Part shown: one piece after another, positions 1 through 6,460 of the stretch
Layout: each line of letters begins with the position of its first letter
How positions within the stretch are numbered: the stretch's first letter is position 1
Program-made: the position numbers and the translations under genes
From: an uncultured Clostridia bacterium
GTDB lineage: Bacteria; Bacillota_A; Clostridia; Oscillospirales; Acutalibacteraceae
DNA length: 12,491 nt
Reading direction: 5' to 3'
NCBI GenBank assembly: GCA_944380625.1
Contig: CALWIE010000200.1
Coordinates: 1-12,491 of the forward strand
Notes under the pieces: generated by a model
The model's input: the letters and a program-made list of their open reading frames with translations, nothing else
What the model was told of the DNA's origin: nothing
The model's database searches: none

Positions 1-1
1 G

Positions 2-79
2 TGCCCCACCTGCGGCAAACAGAGCCCCATCGCCGCTTCCTACTGCAGCAACTGCGGAACCAAGCTGGGCGGGGAGTAA
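2..79 (+). CDS. C-terminal end of a zinc-ribbon protein (5' partial)
   Basis: The frame enters from the left edge and ends at a TAA at 77-79, so only the last 25 residues are visible. They contain two CxxC knuckles, CPTC at the edge and CSNC eleven residues later, followed by GTKLGGE at the end. This is the usual C-terminal zinc-ribbon layout (Cys4), which binds one zinc ion and is found attached to many unrelated bacterial proteins. The rest of the protein lies outside the window, so its role cannot be stated. A strong hairpin terminator starts about 30 bases downstream. The longer overlapping frame beginning at base 1 has no such motif and is not the gene. Confidence 0.75.
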   Translation, partial: CPTCGKQSPIAASYCSNCGTKLGGE

Positions 80-109
80 GGGCCACGCCTATCAAAAAGG
101 AAAGCAAAG

Positions 110-151
110 AAAGAGGAACAGCCAGCCGGGCAGGTTGGCTGTTCCTCTTTT
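110..151. terminator. Bidirectional intrinsic terminator
   Basis: A perfect 15-bp stem (110-124 paired with 136-150) encloses an 11-base loop. On the plus strand the right arm ends in TTTT, broken by GGG and then TTT. On the minus strand the left side leads into a pyrimidine-rich stretch with a T5 run. The hairpin lies between the zinc-ribbon gene and the end of coaBC, which run towards each other, so it probably stops both. Confidence 0.85.
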
Positions 152-156
152 GGGTT

Positions 157-1359
157 TCAGGGGCGGGCCAGCTCCAGGGCCCGGGTGAGGATCCGGTTCG
201 CGGCCTCCTCTTTGGACAGCAAGGGCAGTTCCTCCTCGTTCTCCCGGGTGATGAGGGTGAGGATGTTGGTGTCCACCCCAAAGCCGGCGCCCTGGGTTTT
301 CAGGCTGTTGGCGCAGATCATGTCCGCCCCTTTGGCCAAAAGCTTTTTACGGCTGTTTTCCAGTAGGTCCTGGGTTTCCATGGAGAAACCGCAGATCACC
401 TGGCCCGGCCGGCGGTGGGCCCCCAGGTGCTGGAGGATGTCCCGGGTGCGCTCCAAGGAAAGGGAGAGCTCCCCCTCTTTCTTTTTGAGCTTTTCGGCGC
501 TGCACTGCGCGGGGGTATAGTCCGCCACCGCAGCGGCCTTGAAGATAAAGTCCGCCTCCTCCTGGCGGGCGGTCACCGCCTCAAACATCTCCCGGGCGGA
601 GACCACCGGCACCTGCTCCACAAACAGGGGCGGTTCCAGGGCTGTGGGGCCGGAGACCAAGGTCACCTGGGCCCCCCGGAGCATGGCCATCCGGGCCAGG
701 GCATAGCCCATCTTCCCCGAGGAGTGGTTGGTCAAAAACCGCACCGGGTCCAGGGCCTCCTGGGTGGGCCCGGCAGTGACCAGCACCTGCTTGCCCGCAA
801 AGTCGTGGGGCAGGGCCAGCACCCGCAGGATGTGCTCCAGCAGGACCGGGGGCTCCGGCAGCTTGCCGGCCCCCACGTCCCCGCAAGCAAGCCTCCCGGT
901 GGCAGGGGAGATCACCTCCCAGCCGTACCGGCGCAGGGTCTCCAGGTTGTCCTGGGTCACCGGGTTTTGATACATCCCCGTGTTCATGGCCGGGGCGATC
1001 AGCTTGGGGCAGCCGCAGGCCAGCACCGTGGTGGTGAGCATGTCGTCGGCCAGGCCGTGGGCCAGTTTGGCGCAGACGTTGGCCGTGGCGGGGGCCACCA
1101 TCACCAGGTCCGCCCGGTGGGCCAGGGAGACGTGCTCCACCTGGTGGGAAAAATTCCGGTCGAAGGTGTCCACCATGGCTCGGTTGCCGGTGAGCTGCTC
1201 AAAGGTCAAAGGGGTGATAAACTGGGTGGCGTTTTCCGTGAGGATCACTTCCACATGGCAGGAAAGCTTCACCAGGGAGGACACCAGGGCGGCCGCCTTG
1301 TAGGCGGCAATGCCGCCGGTCACGCCGATCAAAACGGTTTTTCCTTGCAGGTTGCACAT
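157..1359 (-). CDS. coaBC: Bifunctional phosphopantothenoylcysteine synthetase/decarboxylase CoaBC (Dfp)
   Basis: This cytoplasmic enzyme makes two steps of coenzyme A synthesis: CTP-dependent coupling of 4'-phosphopantothenate to cysteine (CoaB), then FMN-dependent decarboxylation to 4'-phosphopantetheine (CoaC). Residues 1-180 are the flavoprotein CoaC domain: GVTGGIAAYK at 12-21, His76 in HVSLAHRADL (matching the E. coli catalytic His75), PAMN at 123-126, and Cys159 in ACGDVGAGKLPEP (matching Cys158). Residues about 188-400 are CoaB: VTAGPTQE, TNHSSGKMGYAL with Asn211, AAAVADY, and Lys290 in SAEKLKKK (matching Lys289). Length is 400 aa, normal for the family. The start is the ATG at 1357-1359, behind AGAAAGAAGG. 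The frame stays open to 1749, but a promoter -10 box at 1406-1411 excludes longer starts. It diverges from coaX, which makes the substrate of CoaB. The motifs leave little doubt about function. Confidence 0.96.
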   Translation of the reverse strand: MCNLQGKTVLIGVTGGIAAYKAAALVSSLVKLSCHVEVILTENATQFITPLTFEQLTGNRAMVDTFDRNFSHQVEHVSLAHRADLVMVAPATANVCAKLAHGLADDMLTTTVLACGCPKLIAPAMNTGMYQNPVTQDNLETLRRYGWEVISPATGRLACGDVGAGKLPEPPVLLEHILRVLALPHDFAGKQVLVTAGPTQEALDPVRFLTNHSSGKMGYALARMAMLRGAQVTLVSGPTALEPPLFVEQVPVVSAREMFEAVTARQEEADFIFKAAAVADYTPAQCSAEKLKKKEGELSLSLERTRDILQHLGAHRRPGQVICGFSMETQDLLENSRKKLLAKGADMICANSLKTQGAGFGVDTNILTLITRENEEELPLLSKEEAANRILTRALELARP

Positions 1360-1405
1360 GCGCGTGGCCTTCTTTCTCAAAAAGATAGAGGTTCCTTCTC
1401 CTTGC

Positions 1406-1434
1406 ATTATGGCACAGAAACCGCCCCTTGTAAA
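1406..1434 (-). promoter_or_regulatory. Sigma-A promoter of coaBC
   Basis: Reading the minus strand, TTTACA (1429-1434) is followed after exactly 17 bases by CATAAT (1406-1411). Transcription would begin near base 1399, giving a leader of about 40 bases before the coaBC ATG. This also rules out the upstream in-frame ATG at 1407, which lies inside the -10 box. Confidence 0.75.
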
Positions 1435-1461
1435 GGAATTTCCCCCCAGGACGGTCATCCC

Positions 1462-1490
1462 TTGCAATTTAAGGGGAGCTTCCCTATAAT
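1462..1490 (+). promoter_or_regulatory. Sigma-A promoter of coaX
   Basis: TTGCAA (1462-1467) and a consensus TATAAT (1485-1490) are separated by 17 bases. The transcript would start near 1497, about 30 bases before the coaX ATG. The -35 box sits back to back with that of coaBC, with 27 bases between the two. Confidence 0.8.
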
Positions 1491-1525
1491 AGTAGCCAGA
1501 CCAGAGAAAAACGAGGTGAAAGGCC

Positions 1526-2293
1526 ATGCTTCTTGCCATCGACATCGGCAACAGCAATATTGTTTTAGGCGGCGTCGAAGGGGGAGAGATCCTCTTTGAC
1601 GCCCGCATCGCCACCGACCGGGTGAAGACCTCCGACCAGTACCGGATGGAGATCAAATACATGCTGGACATGTTCGGCGTGGACGTGGGGAAAGTGGAGG
1701 ACTGCGTGATCTCCTCCGTGGTGCCGCCGGTGTTCAACGCCGTCTCCACCGGCGTCTACAAGCTTACAGGCCGCCGGCCCCTGGCGGTGGGCCCCCAGCT
1801 GGACACGGGCCTCTCCATCCACATGGACGACCCCTCCTCTGTGGGCAGCGACCGCATCGTCATCGCCGTGGCCGCCCTAAAGCTTTACAGGCCGCCCCTT
1901 CTGCTCATCGATATGGGCACCGCCACCACCGTGGAGGTGATCGACGAAAACAGCGCCTACCTGGGGGGCGTCATCATCCCCGGGGTGCGCCTTTCCGTAG
2001 ACGCCCTGTCCAACCGGACGGCCCAGCTGCCCTCCATCCAGCTGGACAGGCCCCGGCGCCTCATCGGCAAAAACACGGTGGAGTGTATGCGCAGCGGCAT
2101 CATGTATGGCACCGCCGCCATGCTGGACGGCCTTTTGGGCCGCATGGAGGAGGAGCTGGGGCAGCCCGCCACCGCCGTGGCCACGGGAGGCATCGCGAAA
2201 TTCGTCGTTCCCCTGTGCCGCCGGGAGATCCGCCTGGAAGAGGACCTGCTCCTCCAGGGCCTTTGGGAGCTCTACCGCAGGAACCGCCCCTGA
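1526..2293 (+). CDS. coaX: Type III pantothenate kinase CoaX
   Basis: CoaX phosphorylates pantothenate to 4'-phosphopantothenate, the first committed step of coenzyme A synthesis. Type III enzymes belong to the ASKHA fold and are not inhibited by CoA (family knowledge). Visible motifs are DIGNSN at 6-11 (phosphate-binding loop), GSDR at 107-110 with the catalytic Asp109, DMGTATTVEVID at 129-140 (second nucleotide-binding motif), GGVIIPG at 147-153, and ATGG at 219-222. The length of 255 aa fits the family. The ATG at 1526 follows GAGGTGA (1513-1519) with a six-base gap. The promoter is 1462-1490, and the gene diverges from coaBC, which acts next in the pathway. No hairpin terminator follows. 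A new promoter starts 43 bases after the stop. Confidence 0.96.
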   Translation: MLLAIDIGNSNIVLGGVEGGEILFDARIATDRVKTSDQYRMEIKYMLDMFGVDVGKVEDCVISSVVPPVFNAVSTGVYKLTGRRPLAVGPQLDTGLSIHMDDPSSVGSDRIVIAVAALKLYRPPLLLIDMGTATTVEVIDENSAYLGGVIIPGVRLSVDALSNRTAQLPSIQLDRPRRLIGKNTVECMRSGIMYGTAAMLDGLLGRMEEELGQPATAVATGGIAKFVVPLCRREIRLEEDLLLQGLWELYRRNRP

Positions 2294-2336
2294 GGCCCAA
2301 AAGGAGAATTTCCCACAAAAAATTGCCGTTTCAACC

Positions 2337-2365
2337 TTGCGCGCTTTGTAGAGGTGTGCTATAAT
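2337..2365 (+). promoter_or_regulatory. Extended -10 sigma-A promoter of the MATE transporter gene
   Basis: TTGCGC (2337-2342), a 17-base spacer, then TGC-TATAAT (2357-2365), an extended -10 with a perfect hexamer. Transcription should start near 2372. This makes the TTG at 2368 an unlikely start codon and favours TTG 2404 or ATG 2440 for the downstream gene. Confidence 0.75.
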
Positions 2366-2385
2366 AGTTGCACTCACAACTATTC

Positions 2386-2401
2386 TGGAGGAGTGGAGGA
2401 G
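2386..2401 (+). repeat. Tandem 8-bp repeat carrying two Shine-Dalgarno sequences
   Basis: The octamer TGGAGGAG occurs twice without a gap (2386-2393 and 2394-2401), just before the TTG at 2404. Each copy contains a strong GGAGGAG ribosome site, one at 10 bases and the other at 2 bases from the TTG. Slippage here would change ribosome-site spacing. See the findings. Confidence 0.7.
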
Positions 2402-2403
2402 TT

Positions 2404-3792
2404 TTGCGATTTATCAACCCCGCAAGGATCTGTAAAGGCATGGAGCTGGGGGACCTGCCCCCCGACCGGGAAATTATCAAGACTACCCTGACAATTGCCT
2501 GGCCCTCTGTGCTGGAGTCTTTTTTTGTCAGCCTGGCCGGCATGATGGACACCATCATGGTCAGCTCCCTGGGCTCCTACGCCATTGCCGCCGTGGGCCT
2601 GACCAACCAGCCCAAGTTTCTGGGCCTGGCCCTGTTCCTCTCCCTGAACGTGGCTGTCTCCGCCGTGGTTGCCCGGCGCCGGGGCGAAGGGGACAGGGAG
2701 GGCGCCAACCGGGTGGTGCGCATGGCCCTGCTCATCACCGTCCTGCTCACCGCCGTGGTCAGCGTGGTCTTTGTGCTCTTTGCGGACCCCATTGTGGCCC
2801 TGGCGGGCTCCCAGCCCGACACCCATGAGTACGCGGTGGAGTACCTGCGGATCATCATGGGGGGCATCGGTTTTTCCACCATCTCCCTGGTGCTCAACGC
2901 CGCCCAACGGGGCGCCGGCAACACCCGCATCGCCATGACCACCAACCTGGTCTCCAACGTGGTGAACATCTGCTTTAACTACCTGCTTATCGGCGGGCAC
3001 TTCGGCTTCCCGGCCCTGGGGGTGCGGGGGGCGGCCATCGCCACGGTGATCGGCACCATCTGCGCCTGCGTGATGAGCATCCTCTCCGTCCTCCACAAAG
3101 ACGGTTTCGTCTATCTGCGCGCCGTGAAAAAATGGGTGGCCGACCGGATGAACGTCCGCTCCATCTTAAACGTGTGGAGCAGCTCCCTGGTGGAGCAGGT
3201 CTGTCTGCGCATCGGCTTTTTGCTCTTCTCCATCATCGTGGCCCGCCTGGGCACCACCGAGATGGCCGCCCACCAGATCGGCATGAATATGATGAGCATG
3301 TCCTTCTCCTTTGGGGACGGCCTCTCAGTGGCGGCCGTGACCCTCATCGGCCAAAGCCTGGGCCGCAAGCGCCCGGACATGGCCAAGATCTACGGCAACG
3401 TCTGCCAGAAGGTGGGGCTTTTGTGCGCCGTGGTGGTCTCCTCGGTGTACACCTTGTTCGGCCGGCAGATCTTCCGCCTTTACACCGACGAGACGGCCAT
3501 CCTGGACTACGGCGTCATCATCCTCAACATCCTGAGCGTCATGCTGTTTTTGCAGATCCTCCAGGTGGTGCAGTTTGGCTGCCTGCGGGGCGCCGGCGAC
3601 ACCCGGTTCACCGCCATGGTGTCCCTCATCAGCGTCACCTTTGTGCGCCCCTTCCTCAGCTGGGTCCTGTGCTATCCTCTGGGGATCGGCCTCATCGGCG
3701 CCTGGCTGGGCACCTTCGGCGATCAGGCCGTGCGCTTTGTCATGAGCTTTATCCGCTTCCACAAGGGAAAGTGGACCAAGCTGAAGCTGTAA
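2404..3792 (+). CDS. MATE-family multidrug/cation antiporter
   Basis: An integral membrane protein of the MATE (NorM/DinF-like) family, expected to export organic cations or drugs in exchange for Na+ or H+. With the TTG start it is 462 aa, a normal length, with about twelve hydrophobic segments. The two halves are visibly related: the first contains AAQRGAGNTRIAM and the second CLRGAGDTRFTAM, the conserved loop of each MatE domain. The segment WPSVLESFFVSLAGMMDTIMV is the characteristic first helix with its Met-Asp-Thr motif. The start is uncertain. TTG 2404 lies behind duplicated GGAGGAG sites, while ATG 2440 (450 aa) has only a weak AAGG. The gene appears monocistronic, with promoter 2337-2365 and terminator 3797-3827. 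The substrate cannot be told from the sequence. Confidence 0.9.
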   Translation: MRFINPARICKGMELGDLPPDREIIKTTLTIAWPSVLESFFVSLAGMMDTIMVSSLGSYAIAAVGLTNQPKFLGLALFLSLNVAVSAVVARRRGEGDREGANRVVRMALLITVLLTAVVSVVFVLFADPIVALAGSQPDTHEYAVEYLRIIMGGIGFSTISLVLNAAQRGAGNTRIAMTTNLVSNVVNICFNYLLIGGHFGFPALGVRGAAIATVIGTICACVMSILSVLHKDGFVYLRAVKKWVADRMNVRSILNVWSSSLVEQVCLRIGFLLFSIIVARLGTTEMAAHQIGMNMMSMSFSFGDGLSVAAVTLIGQSLGRKRPDMAKIYGNVCQKVGLLCAVVVSSVYTLFGRQIFRLYTDETAILDYGVIILNILSVMLFLQILQVVQFGCLRGAGDTRFTAMVSLISVTFVRPFLSWVLCYPLGIGLIGAWLGTFGDQAVRFVMSFIRFHKGKWTKLKL

Positions 3793-3796
3793 AGTC

Positions 3797-3827
3797 AAAA
3801 AGGGCCCGCTGTCTGCGGCCCTTTTTT
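3797..3827 (+). terminator. Intrinsic terminator of the MATE gene
   Basis: Five bases after the stop, an A-tract and GGGCC pair with GGCCC and a T6 run. The inner GC/GC pairs form around a small C bulge and a TGTCT loop. The A-rich left side would also let it act on the minus strand. Confidence 0.8.
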
Positions 3828-3828
3828 C

Positions 3829-3855
3829 TTTCTCGCCCCCTTCGGGCGCGAGAAA
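3829..3855. other. Second hairpin directly after the terminator
   Basis: TTTCTCG (3829-3835) pairs with CGAGAAA (3849-3855). The C-rich and G-rich inner arms add four more pairs around one C-C mismatch and a TTC loop. It has no T-run on either strand, so it is not a classical terminator. It may protect RNA ends or act as a back-up stop. Confidence 0.5.
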
Positions 3856-3931
3856 ACTTTCAATCCCCCAGGTTCCAGCAGGGGCAGATAAAAAGCCGGC
3901 GGGAAGCGCCGCAAAGCCGGTCGGCCCTTCC

Positions 3932-3953
3932 GTTTGCCGGAGGGTTTGCCGGA
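3932..3953 (+). repeat. Short direct repeat upstream of glycerate kinase
   Basis: GTTTGCCGGA occurs at 3932-3941 and 3944-3953, a 12-base period. It lies 26 bases before the ATG in a gap (3856-3978) where I find no convincing -35/-10 pair. It could be a regulator site or chance in GC-rich DNA. Confidence 0.4.
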
Positions 3954-3978
3954 TTGAAACAGAGAGAGGTGTGTGTCA

Positions 3979-5115
3979 ATGGGACGTATCCTTCTGGTGC
4001 CCGACTCCTTTAAAGGGACCCTTTCCTCCCAGCAGGTCTGCGCCGTCATGGAGGAGCAGCTCCGGCGGTTTTTCCCCAGCCGGGAGGTGGTCTCCCTGCC
4101 TGTGGCGGATGGGGGAGAGGGCAGCGTGGCGGCCTTCCTGGAGGCCGTGGGCGGCCGCAGGGAGACCGCCGTTGTGGTGGGCCCCTTCGGGGAGCCCATG
4201 AAGTGCGGCTTCGGCATGTTGCGGGACGGGGAAACTGCGGTGCGGGAGGTGGCCGCCTGTGTGGGGCTGCCCCTGGTGGAGGGCCGGGAGGACCCGGAGC
4301 AGGCCACCACCTACGGGGTGGGCCAGCTGATCCTGGCGGCCCGGCGGGCCGGCTGCCGGCGGGTCATTCTGGGCCTGGGGGGCAGCTGTACCAACGATGG
4401 GGGCGCCGGGGCGGCAGCGGCCTTGGGGGCCCTGTTCACCCGGGAGGACGGGTCCTCCTTTGTGCCCACCGGCGGCACCCTGGGCCAGATTGCCGCCGTG
4501 GACTGCCGGCCCGCGGCGGAATCCCTGGCCGGGATGGAGCTGACGGTCATGTGCGATATTGACAATCCCCTGTTCGGAGAGGCGGGGGCTGCCTATGTGT
4601 TCGCCCTCCAAAAGGGCGCGGACGGCCCCATGGTGGAGCGCCTGGACCGGGGCCTGCGCCATTTGGGAGCTGTCTCCGCCCGGTGCCTGGGGAAAGACCT
4701 GTCCCAGCTGCCGGGGACCGGGGCCGCCGGAGGCTTGGGATTCGGCATGGCGGCCTTCTGCGGGGCCCGTCTGCGCATGGGCATCGATGTGGTCCTGGAG
4801 GCCGTGGGCTTCGACAAGCTCCTTCAGGGGGCGGACCTGGTGCTCACCGGGGAGGGAAGAATCGATTCCCAAAGCGTCCGGGGCAAAGTGGTCTGCGGAG
4901 TCTCCTCCCGGGCCCAGAGGGCGGGGGTCCCGGTGGTGGCCCTGGTGGGCCAGATCGGACCTGGGTTTGAGCCTCTGTACGGTCAGGGGCTCACGGCGGT
5001 GTTCAGCATCAACCGGGCGGCAGAGCCCTTTTCCCAGTCCCGGTCCCACGCGGCGGAAAACCTGGCTCTGGCCGTGGAGAACATCGCCCGGCTCCTCAAG
5101 GCCCGGCCCCTCTGA
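3979..5115 (+). CDS. Glycerate kinase (GlxK/GarK type)
   Basis: It phosphorylates D-glycerate with ATP. Members of this family (GarK/GlxK) usually give 2-phosphoglycerate, feeding glycolysis or serine metabolism. Seen in the 378-aa protein: PDSFKGTLSS at 8-17, PVADGGEGS at 41-49, GGSCTNDGGAG at 134-144, and LTGEGRIDSQS at 289-299, all hallmark segments of the family, and the length is normal. The ATG at 3979 is chosen because AGAGGTG (3965-3971) lies seven bases upstream. An in-frame GTG at 3973 has only a two-to-three-base gap. No other glyoxylate or glucarate pathway gene is nearby, so the source of glycerate is unknown. The gene stands alone between two terminators, and I see no clear promoter in the 186 bases before it. 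The product assignment is firm, but the 2- versus 3-phosphate outcome is inferred. Confidence 0.93.
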   Translation: MGRILLVPDSFKGTLSSQQVCAVMEEQLRRFFPSREVVSLPVADGGEGSVAAFLEAVGGRRETAVVVGPFGEPMKCGFGMLRDGETAVREVAACVGLPLVEGREDPEQATTYGVGQLILAARRAGCRRVILGLGGSCTNDGGAGAAAALGALFTREDGSSFVPTGGTLGQIAAVDCRPAAESLAGMELTVMCDIDNPLFGEAGAAYVFALQKGADGPMVERLDRGLRHLGAVSARCLGKDLSQLPGTGAAGGLGFGMAAFCGARLRMGIDVVLEAVGFDKLLQGADLVLTGEGRIDSQSVRGKVVCGVSSRAQRAGVPVVALVGQIGPGFEPLYGQGLTAVFSINRAAEPFSQSRSHAAENLALAVENIARLLKARPL

Positions 5116-5141
5116 AAGACCGGCTCCAAGGGGCCTTTTCC

Positions 5142-5172
5142 AAGCGCGCCTTTAAGTGGGGCGCGCTTTTTT
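5142..5172 (+). terminator. Intrinsic terminator of glycerate kinase
   Basis: A perfect 9-bp stem AAGCGCGCC (5142-5150) with GGCGCGCTT (5160-5168), a nine-base loop, and a T6 run (5167-5172), beginning 26 bases after the stop codon. Confidence 0.88.
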
Positions 5173-5217
5173 GCCCCTTCAGCCCGGAGGGAATCCCTCA
5201 AAAAGGGAAACCGCCCC

Positions 5218-5246
5218 TTGACATTTCCCCGGGGACGTTGTAATAT
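5218..5246 (+). promoter_or_regulatory. Strong sigma-A promoter of the XRE operon
   Basis: A consensus TTGACA (5218-5223), a 17-base spacer, and TAATAT (5241-5246). Transcription should begin near 5253, inside the palindromes described next. This is the closest match to the sigma-A -35 consensus in the window, as expected for a promoter held down by a repressor. Confidence 0.85.
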
Positions 5247-5266
5247 GAAGGTAACTTCATATGAAG
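5243..5266 (+). promoter_or_regulatory. Probable operator: overlapping palindromes over -10 and start site
   Basis: Three half-sites alternate in direction: ATGAAG (5245-5250), CTTCAT (5255-5260) and ATGAAG (5261-5266). The first pair extends to perfect 8-bp arms, ATATGAAG and CTTCATAT, with a 4-base spacer (5243-5262). The second pair forms a perfect 12-bp palindrome (5255-5266). The site covers the -10 box and the expected start of transcription, where a bound dimer would block RNA polymerase. The obvious ligand is the XRE protein encoded 27 bases downstream (inference). Confidence 0.65.
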
Positions 5267-5292
5267 TTTATTTCACATTGGGAGGTGGGGCC

Positions 5293-5526
5293 GTGGTCAC
5301 AAAAGTAAAAGAGCTCCGCACGGCTCGGGGGCTCACCCAGCAGCAGCTGGCGGATTTGGTCCACGTGTCCTCCCGCACCATCATCTCCATCGAAAAGGGC
5401 CAGTACAGCCCTTCGCTGATGCTCAGCTACCGCATGGCCAAGGTGTTCGGCGTCACCGTGGAGGAGCTGTGCTGCCTGGAGGAAAACCTGGAAAGGGAGG
5501 AGAAAGACCGTGAAAATCCATCATAA
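5293..5526 (+). CDS. XRE/Cro-CI family transcriptional regulator (small, 77 aa)
   Basis: A small DNA-binding protein that is almost entirely one helix-turn-helix domain. It contains KVKELRTARGLTQQQLADLV, then SSRTIISIEKGQYSPSL, then AKVFGVTVEELC, the standard order of a Cro/CI fold. It is like the short YozG-type repressors of Firmicutes, often found beside small membrane proteins. The start is the GTG at 5293, with GGAGGTG (5281-5287) five bases upstream. The frame extends back to 5218 but passes through the promoter. Its last 17 bases overlap the next gene, showing tight coupling. It probably represses its own operon through the palindromes at 5243-5266. The signal it senses is unknown, and it has no ligand domain. 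Confidence 0.9.
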   Translation: MVTKVKELRTARGLTQQQLADLVHVSSRTIISIEKGQYSPSLMLSYRMAKVFGVTVEELCCLEENLEREEKDRENPS

Positions 5527-5929
5527 GAAAAACTTCTGGATGGGCTTGGGAATGATGGCCCTGGGCCTTCTGAACCTGGTTCTGGCCCTGTGGCGGCGGG
5601 ACTTTGACCTTTCCACCGGCATTCTGGTGGGGGCGCTGCTCCTGCTGGGGGTCAGCTCCCTGCTGCGCAGCCTGTCGCCCCAGCTTTCCCAGCAGGACAA
5701 AATCGAGGAACGGGACGAGCGCAACATCCTGGTCAACCTGAAGACCCGCACCTCCGCCTTTCGCTGGACACGGCTTGTCTCCTTTGGGCTGATGGCCCTG
5801 CTGTTGGTGGCGGGGGCCGTCACCGGGGAGAAGCTGCTTCTTGCTATCGCGGTGGGGCTGGCCTTTTCCCTCACCATTTCTTTTTTCGCGGAATTTTTCT
5901 CCGCTTTGTACCACGAGTCCAGAAATTAA
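5510..5929 (+). CDS. Four-helix membrane protein, first of a related pair (DUF2178-like)
   Basis: A 139-residue membrane protein with hydrophobic segments near residues 10-28, 37-53, 87-105 and 108-131. Between helices 2 and 3 is a charged loop with ERDERN at 67-72 followed by LVNLKTR. That layout, next to a small XRE repressor, recalls the DUF2178/DUF3796-type proteins of Firmicutes, but I cannot assign a biochemical function. The GTG at 5510 follows GGGAGGAG (5495-5502) with a seven-base gap and overlaps the regulator gene by 17 bases, so translation is probably coupled. The next gene encodes a protein of the same length with the DER motif at the same residue numbers, so the two are likely diverged duplicates and may form a heteromer. 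Being a gene is near certain; the family name is less so. Confidence 0.8.
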   Translation: MKIHHKKNFWMGLGMMALGLLNLVLALWRRDFDLSTGILVGALLLLGVSSLLRSLSPQLSQQDKIEERDERNILVNLKTRTSAFRWTRLVSFGLMALLLVAGAVTGEKLLLAIAVGLAFSLTISFFAEFFSALYHESRN

Positions 5930-5941
5930 GGGGGGATTGCC

Positions 5942-6361
5942 GTGAAACGCATCAAACATCCTAGTAACTTCCTGCTGGCCTGCGTGATGGCGGCAGTGTG
6001 CCTGCTCTGCCTGGGAGTGTGCCTGTTCTTCCGCATGGATAGGGAGCTGCTGGCGGTGGCCTTTATCACCGCCGTGTGGGCTGTCACCGACTTTTACGAG
6101 GCCTTCCACACAAAGCCCATCGAAGAGCGGGTGGGCGGCCAAGGGGACGAGCGGGACCTCTTCTTGGCCATGAAGTCCAGCCGCGCAGCCATGAGCATCT
6201 TTAACAAGGCGTTGATTATCGCGTCGGTGCTCAGCCTTTGGGGCTACGCGAGACTCGACTTGGCCTTCCTGCTGCCTGTGGCGGTGACCCCGTGCGGGGC
6301 GGTGCTGTTCCTGTTTTTGCTGCTTTTGTGCGTCAACCTCTACTATGAAAAGCGGGGATAG
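5942..6361 (+). CDS. Four-helix membrane protein, second of a related pair
   Basis: Also 139 residues, with predicted membrane segments near 9-30, 36-52, 87-103 and 106-133. The charged loop carries DERD at 69-72 followed by LFLAMKSSR, matching DERN...LVNLKTR at the same positions in its neighbour. The tails also match (LYYEKRG against LYHESRN). The GTG start at 5942 lies behind AGGGGGG, 12 bases after the previous stop, so it is third in the XRE operon. It is richer in Cys in helix 1 than its partner. Function is unknown. Regulation by the upstream XRE protein suggests a stress- or growth-phase-dependent membrane role, which is inference only. No clear terminator follows. Confidence 0.78.
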   Translation: MKRIKHPSNFLLACVMAAVCLLCLGVCLFFRMDRELLAVAFITAVWAVTDFYEAFHTKPIEERVGGQGDERDLFLAMKSSRAAMSIFNKALIIASVLSLWGYARLDLAFLLPVAVTPCGAVLFLFLLLLCVNLYYEKRG

Positions 6362-6386
6362 GGTCCAAAACTAGCAGGAATTGTCA

Positions 6387-6416
6387 TTCATAAGCCTGTT
6401 TCTCCTTGGCACAATA
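6387..6416 (+). promoter_or_regulatory. Possible sigma-G (forespore) promoter of the SASP gene
   Basis: TTCATA (6387-6392), 17 bases, then CACAATA (6410-6416). This resembles the forespore sigma-G pattern (a -35 like TGAATA or GCATA and a -10 like CATnnTA), and no good sigma-A pair is present in this gap. Spore-coating proteins of this type are normally sigma-G dependent. The start of transcription would be near 6423. Confidence 0.5.
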
Positions 6417-6460
6417 GCTAATGCAAACGCGAGAAAAATTCTTTTGAAGGAGAAAGAGTT

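Noticed and set aside
415..1599. Long plus-strand open frame opposite coaBC
   Set aside because: Low-complexity Gly/His/Arg/Gln composition, no ribosome site, and it runs across two promoters. CoaBC on the other strand is certain.
1360..1749. N-terminal extension of CoaBC to 530 residues
   Set aside because: The added part overlaps coaX antisense and contains the coaBC promoter. The CoaC domain begins normally at the ATG at 1359.
3888..3930. Minus-strand terminator ending in TTTTT near 3897
   Set aside because: The stem is short with a large loop, and no minus-strand gene ends nearby.
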